Shown: positions 30,263 through 40,661 of the stretch, in pieces
Layout: every line of letters begins with the position of its first letter
Position numbering within the stretch: the first letter of the stretch is position 1
Source: Blastocladiella emersonii ATCC 22665
Lineage: Eukaryota > Blastocladiomycota > Blastocladiomycetes > Blastocladiales > Blastocladiaceae
DNA: 64,000 bases
Assembly (NCBI GenBank): GCA_025594325.1
Contig: JANHCV010000012.1
Span: 372,001 to 436,000 of the forward strand
Direction: 5' to 3'
Position numbers and translations under genes: made by a program
Notes under the pieces: generated by a model
The model's database searches: none
Told to the model about the DNA's origin: nothing
What the model saw: only the letters and a program-made list of their open reading frames with translations

Positions 30263-31744
30263 TTACCTCGTCGTAATATGAAGCCCGGGTCGTACGGTTC
30301 CGATGAGGGGAGCAAGGTCGCGAGTGATGCCTGTCGCGGGATCGATGCAGTTGCGAAGGAAGAGAAGCCTGACTGTTGGCGGAAGATTGCAAAGCACGCG
30401 CTGAACACCTGCGTCGCTGATTGTTGCGTTGGAAAGCTCCAGCCGCTTGAGCCGAGCCGGAATGCGGTCCATGAGCGCGGCCACGCCGGTATCTGTCGCA
30501 CGAACCGAGCCCACGAGCAAGTCCGTGCGACTCGGGCCGAATGCGCTCGCAAGCGTAGCAACACCCTCGTCGCCCAGAGGATTCCGCCAACTGAAAAGGC
30601 TTTCAAGCTGCAGAGGAAGGTGCCGAGCGACCTGCACTGCGCAGTCGGCCGTGATGCCGTTGTTGGTGATATCAATCTGGGCGAGGGTGCGCTGTAGGCG
30701 CGGCACAAGTAGCGCGGTGCCTTGTGGCCCAAGCTCTCACGAGTTGAGCCGTATCTCCTTGAGCTCCTGCCGTACGCACGTGTCGAGGGCCCGCGCGTAC
30801 TCGCCGTCAAGCTTGGTCAGAGTGAGATTGATCGAAGCAAGTGATGGAGGAAGCGAGCGGAACAGCACCTCCGAGTCTTGCACGGTACCAAGGTTGTTGC
30901 TCAAAAGATAAAGCGTGTGAATGCTCGGCGGGAATGGGGTGAGACTCGGGTCGTTCAAAAACTTGGCGGCACCGACGCCCGCCCAATTGCTTGCAATCTC
31001 GAGCGATTTGACCGAGTTGGGCAGCCGCATCGCGCAAAGTACTTCGAAGGTGAGATCGCAATAAGTAAGGCTCAAGTCGTGCACCGTGACAGCCGGATCG
31101 GCCAAGGCGGGTGCAAGAACATTTGCGCCGGCCTTGGTGATGCGCTTTTCTGTGCAGCAGAAAATGGTACCGGAACTGGTCCGCAGATTGGGAAGCTGGG
31201 TCGCAAGGTGGGCATCGCCAGGAGGATGATCGCGGAGCTTGAGTCTCTACGGATCGGTCTTGAAGCTAGTGAGTGTGTTGGTAGCTACTGCCATTAGACG
31301 AGTGAGAAAACGTACGAATGATCGGTCTTCCACGAAAGGGTTAGCCCGTTCCCCGCAAATTCCGTTGAAATGAGCCTGTACCACGAACCCGACCTCACAC
31401 TCGGGCAGCGGGATCGCCGTGTGACACCGCCACCAATCAAGCGAGCGGTAGAGTCGAGAAGCGTCGGTGATGGCGCGGCCCGCATATTCGAGCGGGCTCC
31501 CTGACCGAACCCACGCGTCAAGCACATTGAGGCGGCCCGTCTCACTGGCCTCATCTATGGAAATCGACATGGTGTGGTCCTGGATCGCGCGGTGCACGCA
31601 AGGGGCGCGGTCGCGCGGCATGACGCGAGAGTACCGCGACCTGCCGTGGACGTCGTCCCGGTCGTGCAGTCGGACCGCGCAGCACAGGATCCGATCGAGA
31701 ACAATAATTGGCAATGCAGGGGGTTCCATATTCATTGGATCCAT
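30263..31744 (-). pseudogene. LRR paralogue B, one in-frame stop
   Basis: Exon 1 starts MDPMNMEPPALPIIVLDRIL (31744), an F-box-like opening. It is followed by RYSRVMPRDRAPCVHRAI and two Trp-containing helical repeats (LDAWVRSGSPLEYA, LDWWRCHTAIPLPE). Intron 31247-31315 (GTACGT...CCGTAG) is in phase. Exon 2 continues through PPGDAHLATQLPNLR, ITKAG and LRRs (LPNSVKSLEIASNW, PFPPSIHTLYLLSNN) until TGA at 30737-30739. The same frame then stays open for another 158 codons of good LRR (RTLAQIDITNNGITADC, RLKRLELSNATISDAGVQ) to 30263. Paralogue A has Cys at the equivalent spot. One substitution (TGC to TGA) explains it: a recent pseudogene or a truncated protein. Confidence 0.7.
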
Positions 31745-32200
31745 GGTGCGTGTATTATGCGACTGAGGGGAGAATGTCTCGTTTTAAACGCCACGCGTTC
31801 GGGTGACGTCAGGCTATGGACCCAAGATCCCGTGAGTGGCGCAACGCGTCTCGCACAGTAGGCGCTGTGGAACGCGTGCCGTTGCCACCCGCAACAGGAC
31901 GCATCAGAAACCAGAATGATGTTGCTTCAAAAAGCGCATGCACGCATGGAGCACCAATATATTCACAGTTCAGGTCATGCGGCCAGTCCGCGAACTGCAG
32001 CGCGTGGCCGAGACCAAAAACAGCGAGTATCCGCAGTTTCGACATTTTATGCATCAAAAAAACTTAATGCATTGACTCGATGATATGCAGTCAGTTCCGA
32101 TGAATGCAAACTAGGGATGAGGGGCGTCGCGACTCGCACCAGCGTGAATCCGGCGGCGAGAGCTCCCGCTCTCTCATCACCCGACTCGCCTTCGACGACC
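31745..32200. other. Divergent intergenic region, LRR B / LRR C
   Basis: A 456-bp AT-richer region between two divergent LRR paralogues. It contains the block shared with paralogue A (31830-31852) and AT-rich stretches at 31965-32060. No coding signal. Confidence 0.45.
31830..31852. promoter_or_regulatory. Conserved upstream motif of LRR paralogue B
   Basis: CCCGTGAGTGGCGCAACGCG followed by TCT, about 85 bp upstream of paralogue B. It contains the ACGCGT core; a partial copy (GTGGCGCAACGCGT) also lies at 50433-50446 upstream of the chromodomain gene. Confidence 0.4.
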
Positions 32201-33262
32201 ATGACGACTGCAACGAAAGGAAATAGCCGCAATGATGATTCCCTGACGCTCAGTTGCGATCTTTCTCTTCCCTACAGCGTCATCGAGGTGATTCCCAGAC
32301 ACGCTGTGACCTTGCATGACCCAAAGGAGACTCGAAGCTTTCGAACGTACTTGCGTGTCCTCCCGCGCGCTCACGCTCCGAGTGTTTGCAAGGCCGTTCT
32401 TCGCCGCGCGACCTACTTCTCGATAGACAATGCGGGCATCTTTGGCCGGCTTCCCGTGCTCAAGGAGTGGAAGCGGTCTGGCCTCCGGCTCAAATACACG
32501 GACACATCCCTCTCCCTTGCGTGGTGCAACCGATCCTGCGACATTGTCGAGTGGTGGCGAGAGTCTGGCCTTGAGCTGAAACTCCACCCCGATTTTCATG
32601 CTGCTGGCCGCGCCTTCATAATGCCATGCCAAGAGTCTGTGCCTCGCGAGTTTCGTGGACACGTACTCATAGGCGCTGCCGACCTGCACCTTGCGGAGCG
32701 TTATGACGAGCTTGTGTCCGGAAAACTAAAAAAGCTGCGTCTCGAGTCGATGCGGATTACCCACGGCGGTGCCGAGCTGCTCGCTGACGTCCTCGCACAC
32801 CGAGAGAGCAAGGTGACGGCCATCGAGTTCTACGATTGTGCTGTGACTATGCATCTCCTCGAGGCTATACAGATCCCTGCTTCAGTGCGAACTTTGAAGC
32901 TCGAGCGAAACCCGCTCAATCACCAGTTTGGCGAAGTGTGCCCTTCATGGCTCCACGACGGGCTCGAGAAACTTTCGCTGGAACATAACACGTATGGATT
33001 TGGCGATCAGCAGCTTGATTTTTCGCCCTTCCCCTCGACTTTGCGCAAGCTTCGCATTTACTATGCTCAGTTTTCCCTTTTTACCGCGCTCTCGTTGATT
33101 CGCGCCCTCCCTGTGCAGCTCGAAGCTTTTGACATTGACGAAGCGCGACTGCCAAACGAGGCGGTCAAAGAGTTCGCGCTGCGACTTCCCGAGCTGGCGA
33201 GGACTTTGACGATCGCGCTGCGCGGCGGTCGCTCCAGAAACACTGCCCAAACTGCAAACTGA
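32201..33262 (+). CDS. LRR-family paralogue C, intact
   Basis: 353 residues from ATG 32201 (ACC before ATG, good context); an in-frame ATG at 32117 would add 28 residues. Same architecture as paralogues A, B, D and E: an F-box-like opening (LPYSVIEVIPRHA), FRTYLRVLPRAHAPSVCKAV, and two Trp-containing helical repeats (LKEWKRSGLRLKYT, VEWWRESGLELKLH). Degenerate leucine-rich repeats follow (SVRTLKLERNPLN, LEKLSLEHNTYG, TLRKLRIYYAQF). No intron and no disruption. Likely a protein-interaction scaffold, possibly an F-box substrate adaptor; that role is inferred. Codons are less GC3-biased than in the housekeeping genes. Confidence 0.72.
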   Translation: MTTATKGNSRNDDSLTLSCDLSLPYSVIEVIPRHAVTLHDPKETRSFRTYLRVLPRAHAPSVCKAVLRRATYFSIDNAGIFGRLPVLKEWKRSGLRLKYTDTSLSLAWCNRSCDIVEWWRESGLELKLHPDFHAAGRAFIMPCQESVPREFRGHVLIGAADLHLAERYDELVSGKLKKLRLESMRITHGGAELLADVLAHRESKVTAIEFYDCAVTMHLLEAIQIPASVRTLKLERNPLNHQFGEVCPSWLHDGLEKLSLEHNTYGFGDQQLDFSPFPSTLRKLRIYYAQFSLFTALSLIRALPVQLEAFDIDEARLPNEAVKEFALRLPELARTLTIALRGGRSRNTAQTAN

Positions 33263-33461
33263 CGAGTAAGTGGCCGATGAAGTAATCTATTGCGAAGGAA
33301 GCTCTATTTAAGCTATCACACGGTTGCGGAACCGATCGAGTTCGTGGCGGCGCCACTTTGGCGACGCGCCGCGCCACACTTCCCCCGAACCCATGGAGCC
33401 AGTTTTTGATGGAACTTTCAAACTCATGTATAATATCAGACAACCGCTATCTCTTCAACCG

Positions 33462-35555
33462 CTACTGCACCGACGACAGCGCCTCGTACTTGGCGCTCTT
33501 CTTCTTGCTGCCGGACGCGGGCGGCGAAAAGTCGACGCGCTTGACCGAGTTGACGACGCGCCACAGGGCAAAGTACGAGGCGATGAGGAGGACGGCCCAG
33601 TACGCGAACATGACGATGAGATTGACGGCGACCGAGCCCTGGTCCTCGAGCGCGAGGTTGGCGATCGTGTCCTCGCCCGGCTGGCAGCCGCGCGCCTGCG
33701 TCCGCGCGTCGTCCTTGGCGGACGGACAGATGACCAGCCCACTAAATTCGGACTTCACGAGCGCTGCGAAGCCATATTTCATGGGGCTGAGCCACTTGAT
33801 CCAGTCGAGGAACGCGGGGACGCCGCTCGCGAAGTAGCCCGAAAACAGCATCATGGGGAGGAGGGCTGGATGGACGGCGATGGCGTTTTCGATCTCGTTA
33901 ATGGTCTGTTCATCTGCTTTTTGAGCCGAAAAAAACAAAGAAAGTGTCAGCGTACCGAGGGGAACAATGGTCAGCGCGACACTGAGGTCGTCAAACGCGC
34001 AGGCCGAGAGCGTGCCGATGGCCGACCCGCACAGCGCCATGGCGATGGTGACGAGCGCCGTGATGACAAACTTGCCGGCATCGTGCTGGAGGCCGACCAT
34101 CCAGTACAGGATGGCGACGAGGAGGACGGGCATGGCGATCTGGAACGGCAGCTCGACGGCCATCTTGGAGAAGAAGAAGGCGGGCAGGCGGTAGTACCCG
34201 CCGCTGTACTCGCGCTGGAACACCTGCTTCTCGGCGGCGAAGATGGACAGGATGCCGATGGCGCCGCCCATGACCTGGTTGATGGCGAGGAAGAAGAGCA
34301 CACCGATGCGGTCCTGGATCTGCGACGCGGCCTTGCGCCCGGGGATGTTGAGGTACAGGAGCCCGATCAGCACGGCGATGAACAGCGTCTGGCCGAGCTT
34401 GGCCTTGATGATGAGCGAGTTGCGGAACGCGTTCTTGCTGGCGCGCCCGAACAGGACCGCGAACTGCTCGGCGAACCGCGGCACGTACTTGAACGAGGCG
34501 CGCGTGATCCCGTCGGTGCGCGGCGGGCGCGCGATCGCCTCGAGGACCGCCTTGTTCTCGGGCGAGTGCTTCCACACCTCGAGCAGCCGCGGGATGCGCT
34601 CCTCGGGCGTGTAGGGACCGGTACCGGACCCGACGCTCGCCGCGTTCAGGATGTCCATGAAGAAGTAGTCGGCCGGGTTCGAGTACTGCGGGCACGGGTA
34701 CCCGGCGCGCGCGAAGTACGCAATCGAGTCCTCGGCGGGCCCGTAGTACATGATCTCGCCCTGCGACAGGATGCACAGGTCGTCGATCAGGTGGAAGATC
34801 TCGGACGACGGCTGGTGCAGCGTCGCGACGACCGTGCGGCCGCTCGCGGCCAGGTCCTTGAGCAGGCGGACCACGGACACGGCCGTGAAGGCATCTAAAC
34901 CGCTAGTCGATTCGTCGAGCCACGCGATTGGTGGATTCGTGATGAGCTCCATGGCCATGGTGACGCGCTTCTTCTCGCCGCCCGAGATGCCCTTCATGGT
35001 CGCCGTGCCGATGAGCGAGTCCTTGCACTTGTCGAGCCCGAGCATGGTGATGGTCTCCTTGATGCGGCGCGAGCGCTCGGCCTCGGGCATGTCGTGCGGG
35101 AGGCGCAGCTTGGCCGACATGGTGATGGCCTCGAGGACCGTCTGCGTGCCGAGCACCACGTCCTCCTGGTGGACGAACGCCGACACGCGCTTGATCTCGG
35201 CGCCCGTCGACCGCTTGCCGTTGAGGTACAGGTTGCCCGAGATGGTGCCCGCCGTCGCCTGGCCCGCGATCGCGTTTAAGCACGACGTCTTGCCCGAGCC
35301 CGAGGCGCCCAGGATGACGGTGAGGCGGCCGGCCTTGAACGACGAGGCGAGGTTGCGCAGGATCGGCTTGTCGACGGCGTCCTTGCCGCTGCCGACCTTG
35401 ACCGAGTAGTCGAGCTCGTCGAACGCAATGTCGATGCGGTCGGCGACGGGCAGCTCGGGGATGTCGTGCTGTGACCCGCGGCGTTGGCCGTTGCCGCCGT
35501 CCGGGACGGCGATGGTGATGTGGTCTTCTTGCAGCGCAGCGGAGGAGGTGGTCAT
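33462..35555 (-). CDS. ABCG (white-type) half-transporter
   Basis: ATP-driven exporter half-molecule with one nucleotide-binding domain followed by a membrane domain, the reverse order typical of subfamily G; it must dimerise. Walker A is GASGSGKT (83-90), the signature is SGGEKKR (191-197) and Walker B ends WLDEST (212-217), all intact. The first half of the membrane domain begins near LGQTLFIAVLIGLLYLNI; the C-terminal part has WIKWLSPMKYGFAALV. The open frame includes an unspliced segment. A GTACGC donor at 33955 with acceptor at 33866 (CATCCAG, 90 nt) joins TIVPL to ALLPMMLFSGYF, as in other ABCG proteins; a 42-nt alternative ends at 33914. Both are multiples of three. Substrate unknown. 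Confidence 0.92.
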   Translation of the reverse strand: MTTSSAALQEDHITIAVPDGGNGQRRGSQHDIPELPVADRIDIAFDELDYSVKVGSGKDAVDKPILRNLASSFKAGRLTVILGASGSGKTSCLNAIAGQATAGTISGNLYLNGKRSTGAEIKRVSAFVHQEDVVLGTQTVLEAITMSAKLRLPHDMPEAERSRRIKETITMLGLDKCKDSLIGTATMKGISGGEKKRVTMAMELITNPPIAWLDESTSGLDAFTAVSVVRLLKDLAASGRTVVATLHQPSSEIFHLIDDLCILSQGEIMYYGPAEDSIAYFARAGYPCPQYSNPADYFFMDILNAASVGSGTGPYTPEERIPRLLEVWKHSPENKAVLEAIARPPRTDGITRASFKYVPRFAEQFAVLFGRASKNAFRNSLIIKAKLGQTLFIAVLIGLLYLNIPGRKAASQIQDRIGVLFFLAINQVMGGAIGILSIFAAEKQVFQREYSGGYYRLPAFFFSKMAVELPFQIAMPVLLVAILYWMVGLQHDAGKFVITALVTIAMALCGSAIGTLSACAFDDLSVALTIVPLGTLTLSLFFSAQKADEQTINEIENAIAVHPALLPMMLFSGYFASGVPAFLDWIKWLSPMKYGFAALVKSEFSGLVICPSAKDDARTQARGCQPGEDTIANLALEDQGSVAVNLIVMFAYWAVLLIASYFALWRVVNSVKRVDFSPPASGSKKKSAKYEALSSVQ

Positions 35556-35606
35556 CGCGAGGACTGGTGCTTACTGCTTCCCATTTTCGAGCGCGGGGAT
35601 CCCTCA

Positions 35607-35613
35607 TTTTATA
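35607..35613 (-). promoter_or_regulatory. TATA box of the ABCG transporter gene
   Basis: On the minus strand the sequence reads GTATAAAATGAGGG, 52 nt upstream of the ABCG ATG at 35555. Spacing fits a TATA-directed start with a short leader. Inference from position and sequence only. Confidence 0.5.
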
Positions 35614-36406
35614 CATTCTCGCTCCCACTTGTACGTTAGCCGGCCTCCGACGCGCCGTTACGCCGAGGCGCGGATAACCAGCGAGCCTGGACCGCGCGCC
35701 GCGCCGTGTTCGCGGCTCAGGGACCGCCGTGTGGCTGACGGCCTGTGCGGATGAAACAGGCCGCGCCGCGCGGATATCCGCGCCCCGCGTCACCCCGCTT
35801 CGCCGCACCGGAACGGCTACCTGCCGGCGCTGCCAGGGACCGGAGCGTCTGGGGTTGGGGTCGGTTACCTGAGATCGCGGATGTCGTGGCGCACAGGGAC
35901 GTGTGATGGTCGCCGCGCCGCGAAAGCCGCATCGTTGGTGGGGGTTGTTTGCGATTCGATGCGAAGAGCGGCGGCCATCGTTTTGCGACAGTGCTGGGTT
36001 GCCGTCGATGGTGAGTGCGATCGCGAGGGTTGACGGTCGTCGCGGAAAGCGCAGCGGCCACGGTCGCGAACTTGGCCATGGCCACGCGCGCTCGCGCGAT
36101 GTCCCAAGCCTGCTGTCGGTCCGGCGTTCGCCGCAGCGAGCCACACTCACGCTCGAGTCAACCGAGCTGTCGACCGTGGAGTATGAGACGCGAAGCGAGG
36201 TGGCTTCGCGTGGCCAATCTTGGCGAGTTCTCGGTTGACGCGCCTCAGGTTCAAGTCGCTGAGTGGAAGGGGCTTCAAGAGAGACAGTGGAGAGAGTCGG
36301 ACACACATCGTTATATGCACAATCATGCTCGCAACACATCACCACACGAACCACCGCGCCGCACGCTTCCCCACTCGCGAGCACCTGCTTCCGTCACAGC
36401 GAACGC

Positions 36407-36674
36407 GGCCCGCGGCCCCGTGCATGCGCTCGTTGGCCACATCGCGACTCGAAGGAACGAGCGGGCGTCTCGCCCGCGACGCGCGCGACCTCGGCGAGGT
36501 GAAGCACACTTCGAGAGACGCGACTCTCGCGTGCCGTCGCGGGAGGAAAGGGAACGCGATCCCGGATCCCCTGCTGCACCGCGGCGAGGAGACGAGCGTC
36601 AACGGAACGACGAGCCGCCGCGAGTCGTTCGAGAGCGCATACGGCCAGCGCGTGCGCGAGACCACGGGCCGGAT
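36407..36674. mobile_element. MITE-like TIR element, copy 3 (reverse orientation)
   Basis: About 268 bp. The left end GGCCCGCGGCCCCGTGCATG, continuing CGCTCGTTGGCC, pairs with the reverse complement of the right end (GGCCCGTGGTCTCGCGCACG, continuing CGCTGGCC). Reverse-complemented, the interior carries GGGATCGCGTTCCCT and GCGAGAGTCGCGTCTCTCG as in copies 1 and 2. Noncoding, in the spacer between two divergent genes. Confidence 0.65.
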
Positions 36675-37698
36675 CCATTATGACTGGACGGCGAGTGCGA
36701 GAGTCGAGTGGAGAGGGTGTGGCGAGGTACTTGGCGTTACGGCGCTCGGCCAACACACCGATTGTCGACCAGCTGTAAAAATGGTAGAAAGGTTCGAGCG
36801 AGTACGATGTTGAGCGCTGCGTTGGGATCCAGTCGCCAGCTCGATACGGTCAGCGTAAACAGGAAAAAGTGGATCGAGCCGCCGCGCGCTTGGAGACGGA
36901 GACCGGTCGGCACCGGTCGTCGATCTGCTTGGCCGGCACGTGTGTCGCAGCGCGCCGGTTGTACCGGACATTTTTCACGACGGCCGCCCGTGTCCGGCAC
37001 GACGTTGCCGTGGCAAAAATTGTCATGCGGAGTCGCTGAAACCACAACCCAACCAAGCGAGCGGGCACGCCAGTGAGCGAGAGCGCAAAAACGCTTGACA
37101 AGCGACGTCGAGGACCGGTGCTGGTCCTGGTCGGCGAGCGCCGCCGCCGCGCGGAGCCGAGTGCCGGTTTCGGGGCCCGTCACCCTCCAAGCTGTGCGGG
37201 GTCGTGTAGAGATGTGAGCAAGAATGAATGTGCAGCGAGTCCATTTGATCCCATGGTGCCGAGAAAGGGTGTAGAGAGCGCGAGAGGGGGAGCGTCGGTG
37301 GGCGGGCTGCGACGCGCAGAGTCGGCGACCGAGCTCGTTCGATCGGCGAACTCCTCGTTCCTCTGCCTCCAGAACCGTTGCTCTAGGTAGTCTGCTAAAC
37401 CTCTATATCATCACAGTGTATCTCAATATCATCCCCTCCATTTAACGCGTCATCCAACCTAATGGGAAGCATCCCGATACCCGCGATGGCGCGAAATAAG
37501 CGGCGGCGATCACGTTTCCAGTTGCAGCCACCGCGGCGCACGCGTTTTCGCTTTTTCTCGCTGCGACTCGACTCGGCCGGCGGAGCGCCACCGGACGCCT
37601 CCTCTCTCTCTCCCTCTCTCCCCCTCTCTTGTAACCCCAAGAAAGCCGAGTACCACGCATCTGCTCTGCATCAACGCCTCTGCACCCGCCAAACCGCC

Positions 37699-39595
37699 AT
37701 GAGTGCCGAGCCTGCCGCCGTCCAGCAGCTCACCCCGATCGCCGCCACTGCCGACGCCGCCGCCGCCTCCGTGACCGTCGACGACGAGGCCATTGCGCGG
37801 TGCGTCTTTCTTCGCACATGCGAGAGAGAGGCCCTTCGCTGACGCGCTTTTGGCGGAATGTAGCCTCCTCCAGCAAGAGTTTGACGACGAGGCCCGCGAA
37901 GCCGCTGCCCTAGCTGCCGCCGCCACCGCCGCCGCACCCACCGGCAACGGGTACCCGGGCCAGGAGTACTACACGCCCTCGTTCCCCGAGCAGCTGCCCT
38001 CCACTACGGAGCCGCAGCCGCCGGCGTTCGGGATCCAGGAGGCGCGCGACGCGGTGCGGTCCAAGCTCACGGACCTGCTGACCTTCATCAAGACCGAGGC
38101 GCAGCGCGCGGGGCAGAGTTCGGCCGTGACGTCGCCGACGAGTCCGTCCGCCACGGGTGCGCCCGAGCGCAGTGTTTCCGAGACCCCGACCTCCGCCGCG
38201 GTCCCGCACTCGCCGCCGCAGGCGTTCGATTTCGCCAAGTTCCTCGAGCAGATGCGCGACCGGCGCGCGCTGCCGCTGACCAAGTACTTCCGCAGCTTCC
38301 TGCGCGAGTTCACCAAGCGCAAGTGGACCGTCAACGAGCAGGTCAAGATCGTGCACGACTTCCTCGACTTCATGGCCGTCCAGCTCGCCAAAAACGAGCT
38401 GTACGCCAACGCGTCCGACGACGACCTCGAGAACGCCAAGGAGGGCATGGAGAAGCTGCTAATGAACAAGCTGCACCCCTTCACCTTCTCGCCGTCCACG
38501 TCCGACGACGGCGTGCGCGACGAGGTGCTGTTCAAGAAGACGTCGATCCTGCAGTGGATCGAGCTCAAGCACCTGGACGTGCACATTGCGCCCGAGACGG
38601 CCGGCCCGTTCCTGCGCGTCGCGCAAAAGGAGCTGCTCAAGATGAACGACTACAAAGCCCCGCGCGACAAGCTCATCTGCATCCTCAACGCGTGCAAGCT
38701 CATCTTCGGCCTGCTCAAGCAGGTGCACGCCCAGGAGACGGCCGACAGCTTCCTCCCGCTCCTCATCTTCGTCGTGCTCCAGGCCAACCCGCCGCACCTC
38801 CACAGCAACATCCAGTACATCAACCGGTTCCGCAACCCCGCCAAGCTCCAGTCCGAGGCCGGGTACTACCTGACCAACCTCATGGGCGCCGTGTCCTTCA
38901 TCGAGTCCATCGACCACTCGGTCCTCTCCATCGCCAAGGACGAGTTTGACGCACGCATCGAGCAGCGCATGCGCGAGCTCGAGGAGAAGGAGGCCGAGGC
39001 CCGCGCCGCGCGCGCCCTCGCCAAGCTCGACACATCGTCGTCCGACGCGGCGGCGCCCGCGGCCTCGCTCGTCGGCCCGCAGCAGCTCGAGCAGCTCGAG
39101 CAGCTCGCGGCCAACGTCAAGAAGCCCATCGAGCTCGTGTCGCGGTGGTTCGCCCAGGCCACGCAGTCGCTGACGTCCGCTTCCTCCTCGCCCTCGACCC
39201 CCTCGACCGCGTCGCCCGCCACCCCCACTGCCGCCGCCGCTGCCGACTGCAACACGGCCGCGGCGGTGTCGGCCGAGATGCAGCCCGTGGACCTGTCGCA
39301 CCTGAGCATGGAGGAGCGCGCCATGATGACCGACTACGAGCTGCAGCTGGCGATCGCCATGAGCATCTCGCTCGAGGAGGAGCGGCTCGAGTGGGAGAAG
39401 GTGCCCGAGGACATGCTGGGCGGCGACGCCGGGCTTGCGGCTGCTGCTGCCGCGGCGGCGGCGTCGGGCCCGACCACGGCCGTCGTCAACGACCTCATTG
39501 ACCTCGACGGCGAGTTCGAGGGGTTCTCGCTCCAGGAGTCGGCGAGCGGCGCCAAGCCCACGGCGACGGTCACGGCGGCCAACCTGCTCGTCTAA
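37699..39595 (+). CDS. VPS9: VPS9-domain Rab5 guanine-nucleotide exchange factor
   Basis: 610 residues in two exons (37699-37799 and 37864-39595; intron GTGCGT...ATGTAG). It activates Rab5/Vps21-type GTPases in endosome fusion and vacuolar sorting. A helical bundle (FLREFTKRKWTVNEQVKIV) precedes the VPS9 domain: PRDKLICILNACKLIFGLL, SFLPLLIFVVLQANPPHLHS, NIQYINRFRNP and EAGYYLTNLMGAVSFIESID, including the catalytic Asp and Tyr region. The C-terminus carries a ubiquitin-interacting-motif-like helix (DYELQLAIAMSISLEEE) rather than the CUE domain of yeast Vps9. Low-complexity Ser/Thr/Pro/Ala linkers separate the parts. Convergent with the SPF30 gene, 79 bp apart. Confidence 0.92.
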
Positions 39596-39674
39596 GTCTT
39601 TGTTGTGTGTTGTGTGTACCATTCATTCCCCCCTCATCGTTGTTCGTGTAAACAAGATTTGTGTATCTCCTCTC

Positions 39675-40661
39675 CTAGTACGGGTTGAAGCGGTGCTTGC
39701 CGCGGTCCGTGAACCCCGTCATCCCACGCCCGCTGCCCGTCACGCCGACCTTGGCCAGCGGGTTATCGGGCGTCGCGAAGATGGACTTGCGCGCCGCGAC
39801 CCCTGGCACGGGCGGTACCGGTTCCGCGGCCGCCGCCTTCTTCCCCTTCTTGGACTGGCCTGACGCAAAGGCGAGCCACGACTGCTGCTGCTTGCGGTGC
39901 TGGGCCTCGAGCTCCGACACCTTGGCCGCCTTCTTCTTCTCCTTGACCGGCGGCGCGGGAGCCGCGGCAGCAACGGCCGCGGCGCGCGAGGGACCGCCCG
40001 TGACCGTCGGCGCGGACCCGAACACGGGCGTCGCGCCGTGCACCACGGCCGGTGCAGCTGCGTACCCACCCGATGCGCGCGGTTTGGACTTTTTCCCCGA
40101 CGCCGCGCTCGCCGCCGCGCGCGACGCCGCCGCCGCCGCGGCGGCCGCCGTCAGCTGGCGCAGGATCGCGGGGTCGTACGCCATGGTGTTGGCCTGCTTG
40201 ACGAGCTCGACGGACGTGTACCCGGCAAAGGTGACCGAGTACGTGATGTCCTCGGGCGAGGCCGCGTCGCGCGTCGAGACGGCGGTGACGGCGGCCTCGT
40301 ACCATTTCCCGTTGGTCGACCATTTCGCGAGGATGGTGTCGCCGACGGACCACTGCGGGGTAAGCGCGGCGGGGGCGGGGCGTGGTGGTGGGGATGGTGG
40401 AGCGGCGGCGGGAGCGGCGCGGGTGGTGGGAGGGAAGGCGGGGCCGATTTCTTCATGGTGCGAGTGGGATGGTTCCTCGACGGGCAGCGCGGCAGCCGAC
40501 GCAGCCGGTTCGGGCTCGCCCAGCAGCGTGCGGGTGAGCGCAATCACCTCCTGCAGGTCGGCGCGCAGCGTGCGCAGCTCGACGTTGTGCGGGTCGGCGT
40601 CGAGCGCGGCCTCGATCTGCTGCAGCTGGTACTGGTACGACTCGAGTTCCTCGGCGCTCAT
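39675..40661 (-). CDS. SMNDC1: Survival-motor-neuron-related splicing factor 30 (SPF30/SMNDC1)
   Basis: Tudor-domain spliceosome factor needed for tri-snRNP joining the pre-spliceosome. 328 residues, intronless. The N-terminal helix (ESYQYQLQQIEAALDADP ... LRADLQEVIALT) matches the family opening. The Tudor domain follows near residues 100-160 (WSVGDTILAKWSTNGKWYEA ... YSVTFAGYTSVELV) with its aromatic cage residues. The tail has a Lys-rich helix (EAQHRKQQQSWLAFASGQ) and KSIFATPDNPLAKVGVTGSG, which corresponds to the conserved C-terminal RSIFASPE motif. Longer than the human protein because of Ala/Pro linkers. Shares a 238-bp divergent promoter with the bS16m gene. Confidence 0.93.
   Translation of the reverse strand: MSAEELESYQYQLQQIEAALDADPHNVELRTLRADLQEVIALTRTLLGEPEPAASAAALPVEEPSHSHHEEIGPAFPPTTRAAPAAAPPSPPPRPAPAALTPQWSVGDTILAKWSTNGKWYEAAVTAVSTRDAASPEDITYSVTFAGYTSVELVKQANTMAYDPAILRQLTAAAAAAAASRAAASAASGKKSKPRASGGYAAAPAVVHGATPVFGSAPTVTGGPSRAAAVAAAAPAPPVKEKKKAAKVSELEAQHRKQQQSWLAFASGQSKKGKKAAAAEPVPPVPGVAARKSIFATPDNPLAKVGVTGSGRGMTGFTDRGKHRFNPY

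Larger units (their letters stand above)
35556..37698. other. 2.1-kb intergenic region between ABCG and VPS9 genes
   Basis: Divergent spacer. It holds a TATA box for the ABCG gene (35607-35613) and the third MITE-like element (36407-36674). The last 250 bp before 37699 are CT-rich (CTCTCTCTCCCTCTCTCC at 37600-37630) as in fungal core promoters. Between 36675 and 37380 there is unannotated sequence with no coding signal I trust. Confidence 0.5.

Noticed and set aside
30737-30739. TGA in LRR paralogue B as a selenocysteine codon, since paralogue A has Cys there
   Set aside because: I see no convincing SECIS-like structure, LRR proteins have no redox reason for Sec, and sister copies in the window carry other inactivating lesions. 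A plain nonsense change is simpler.
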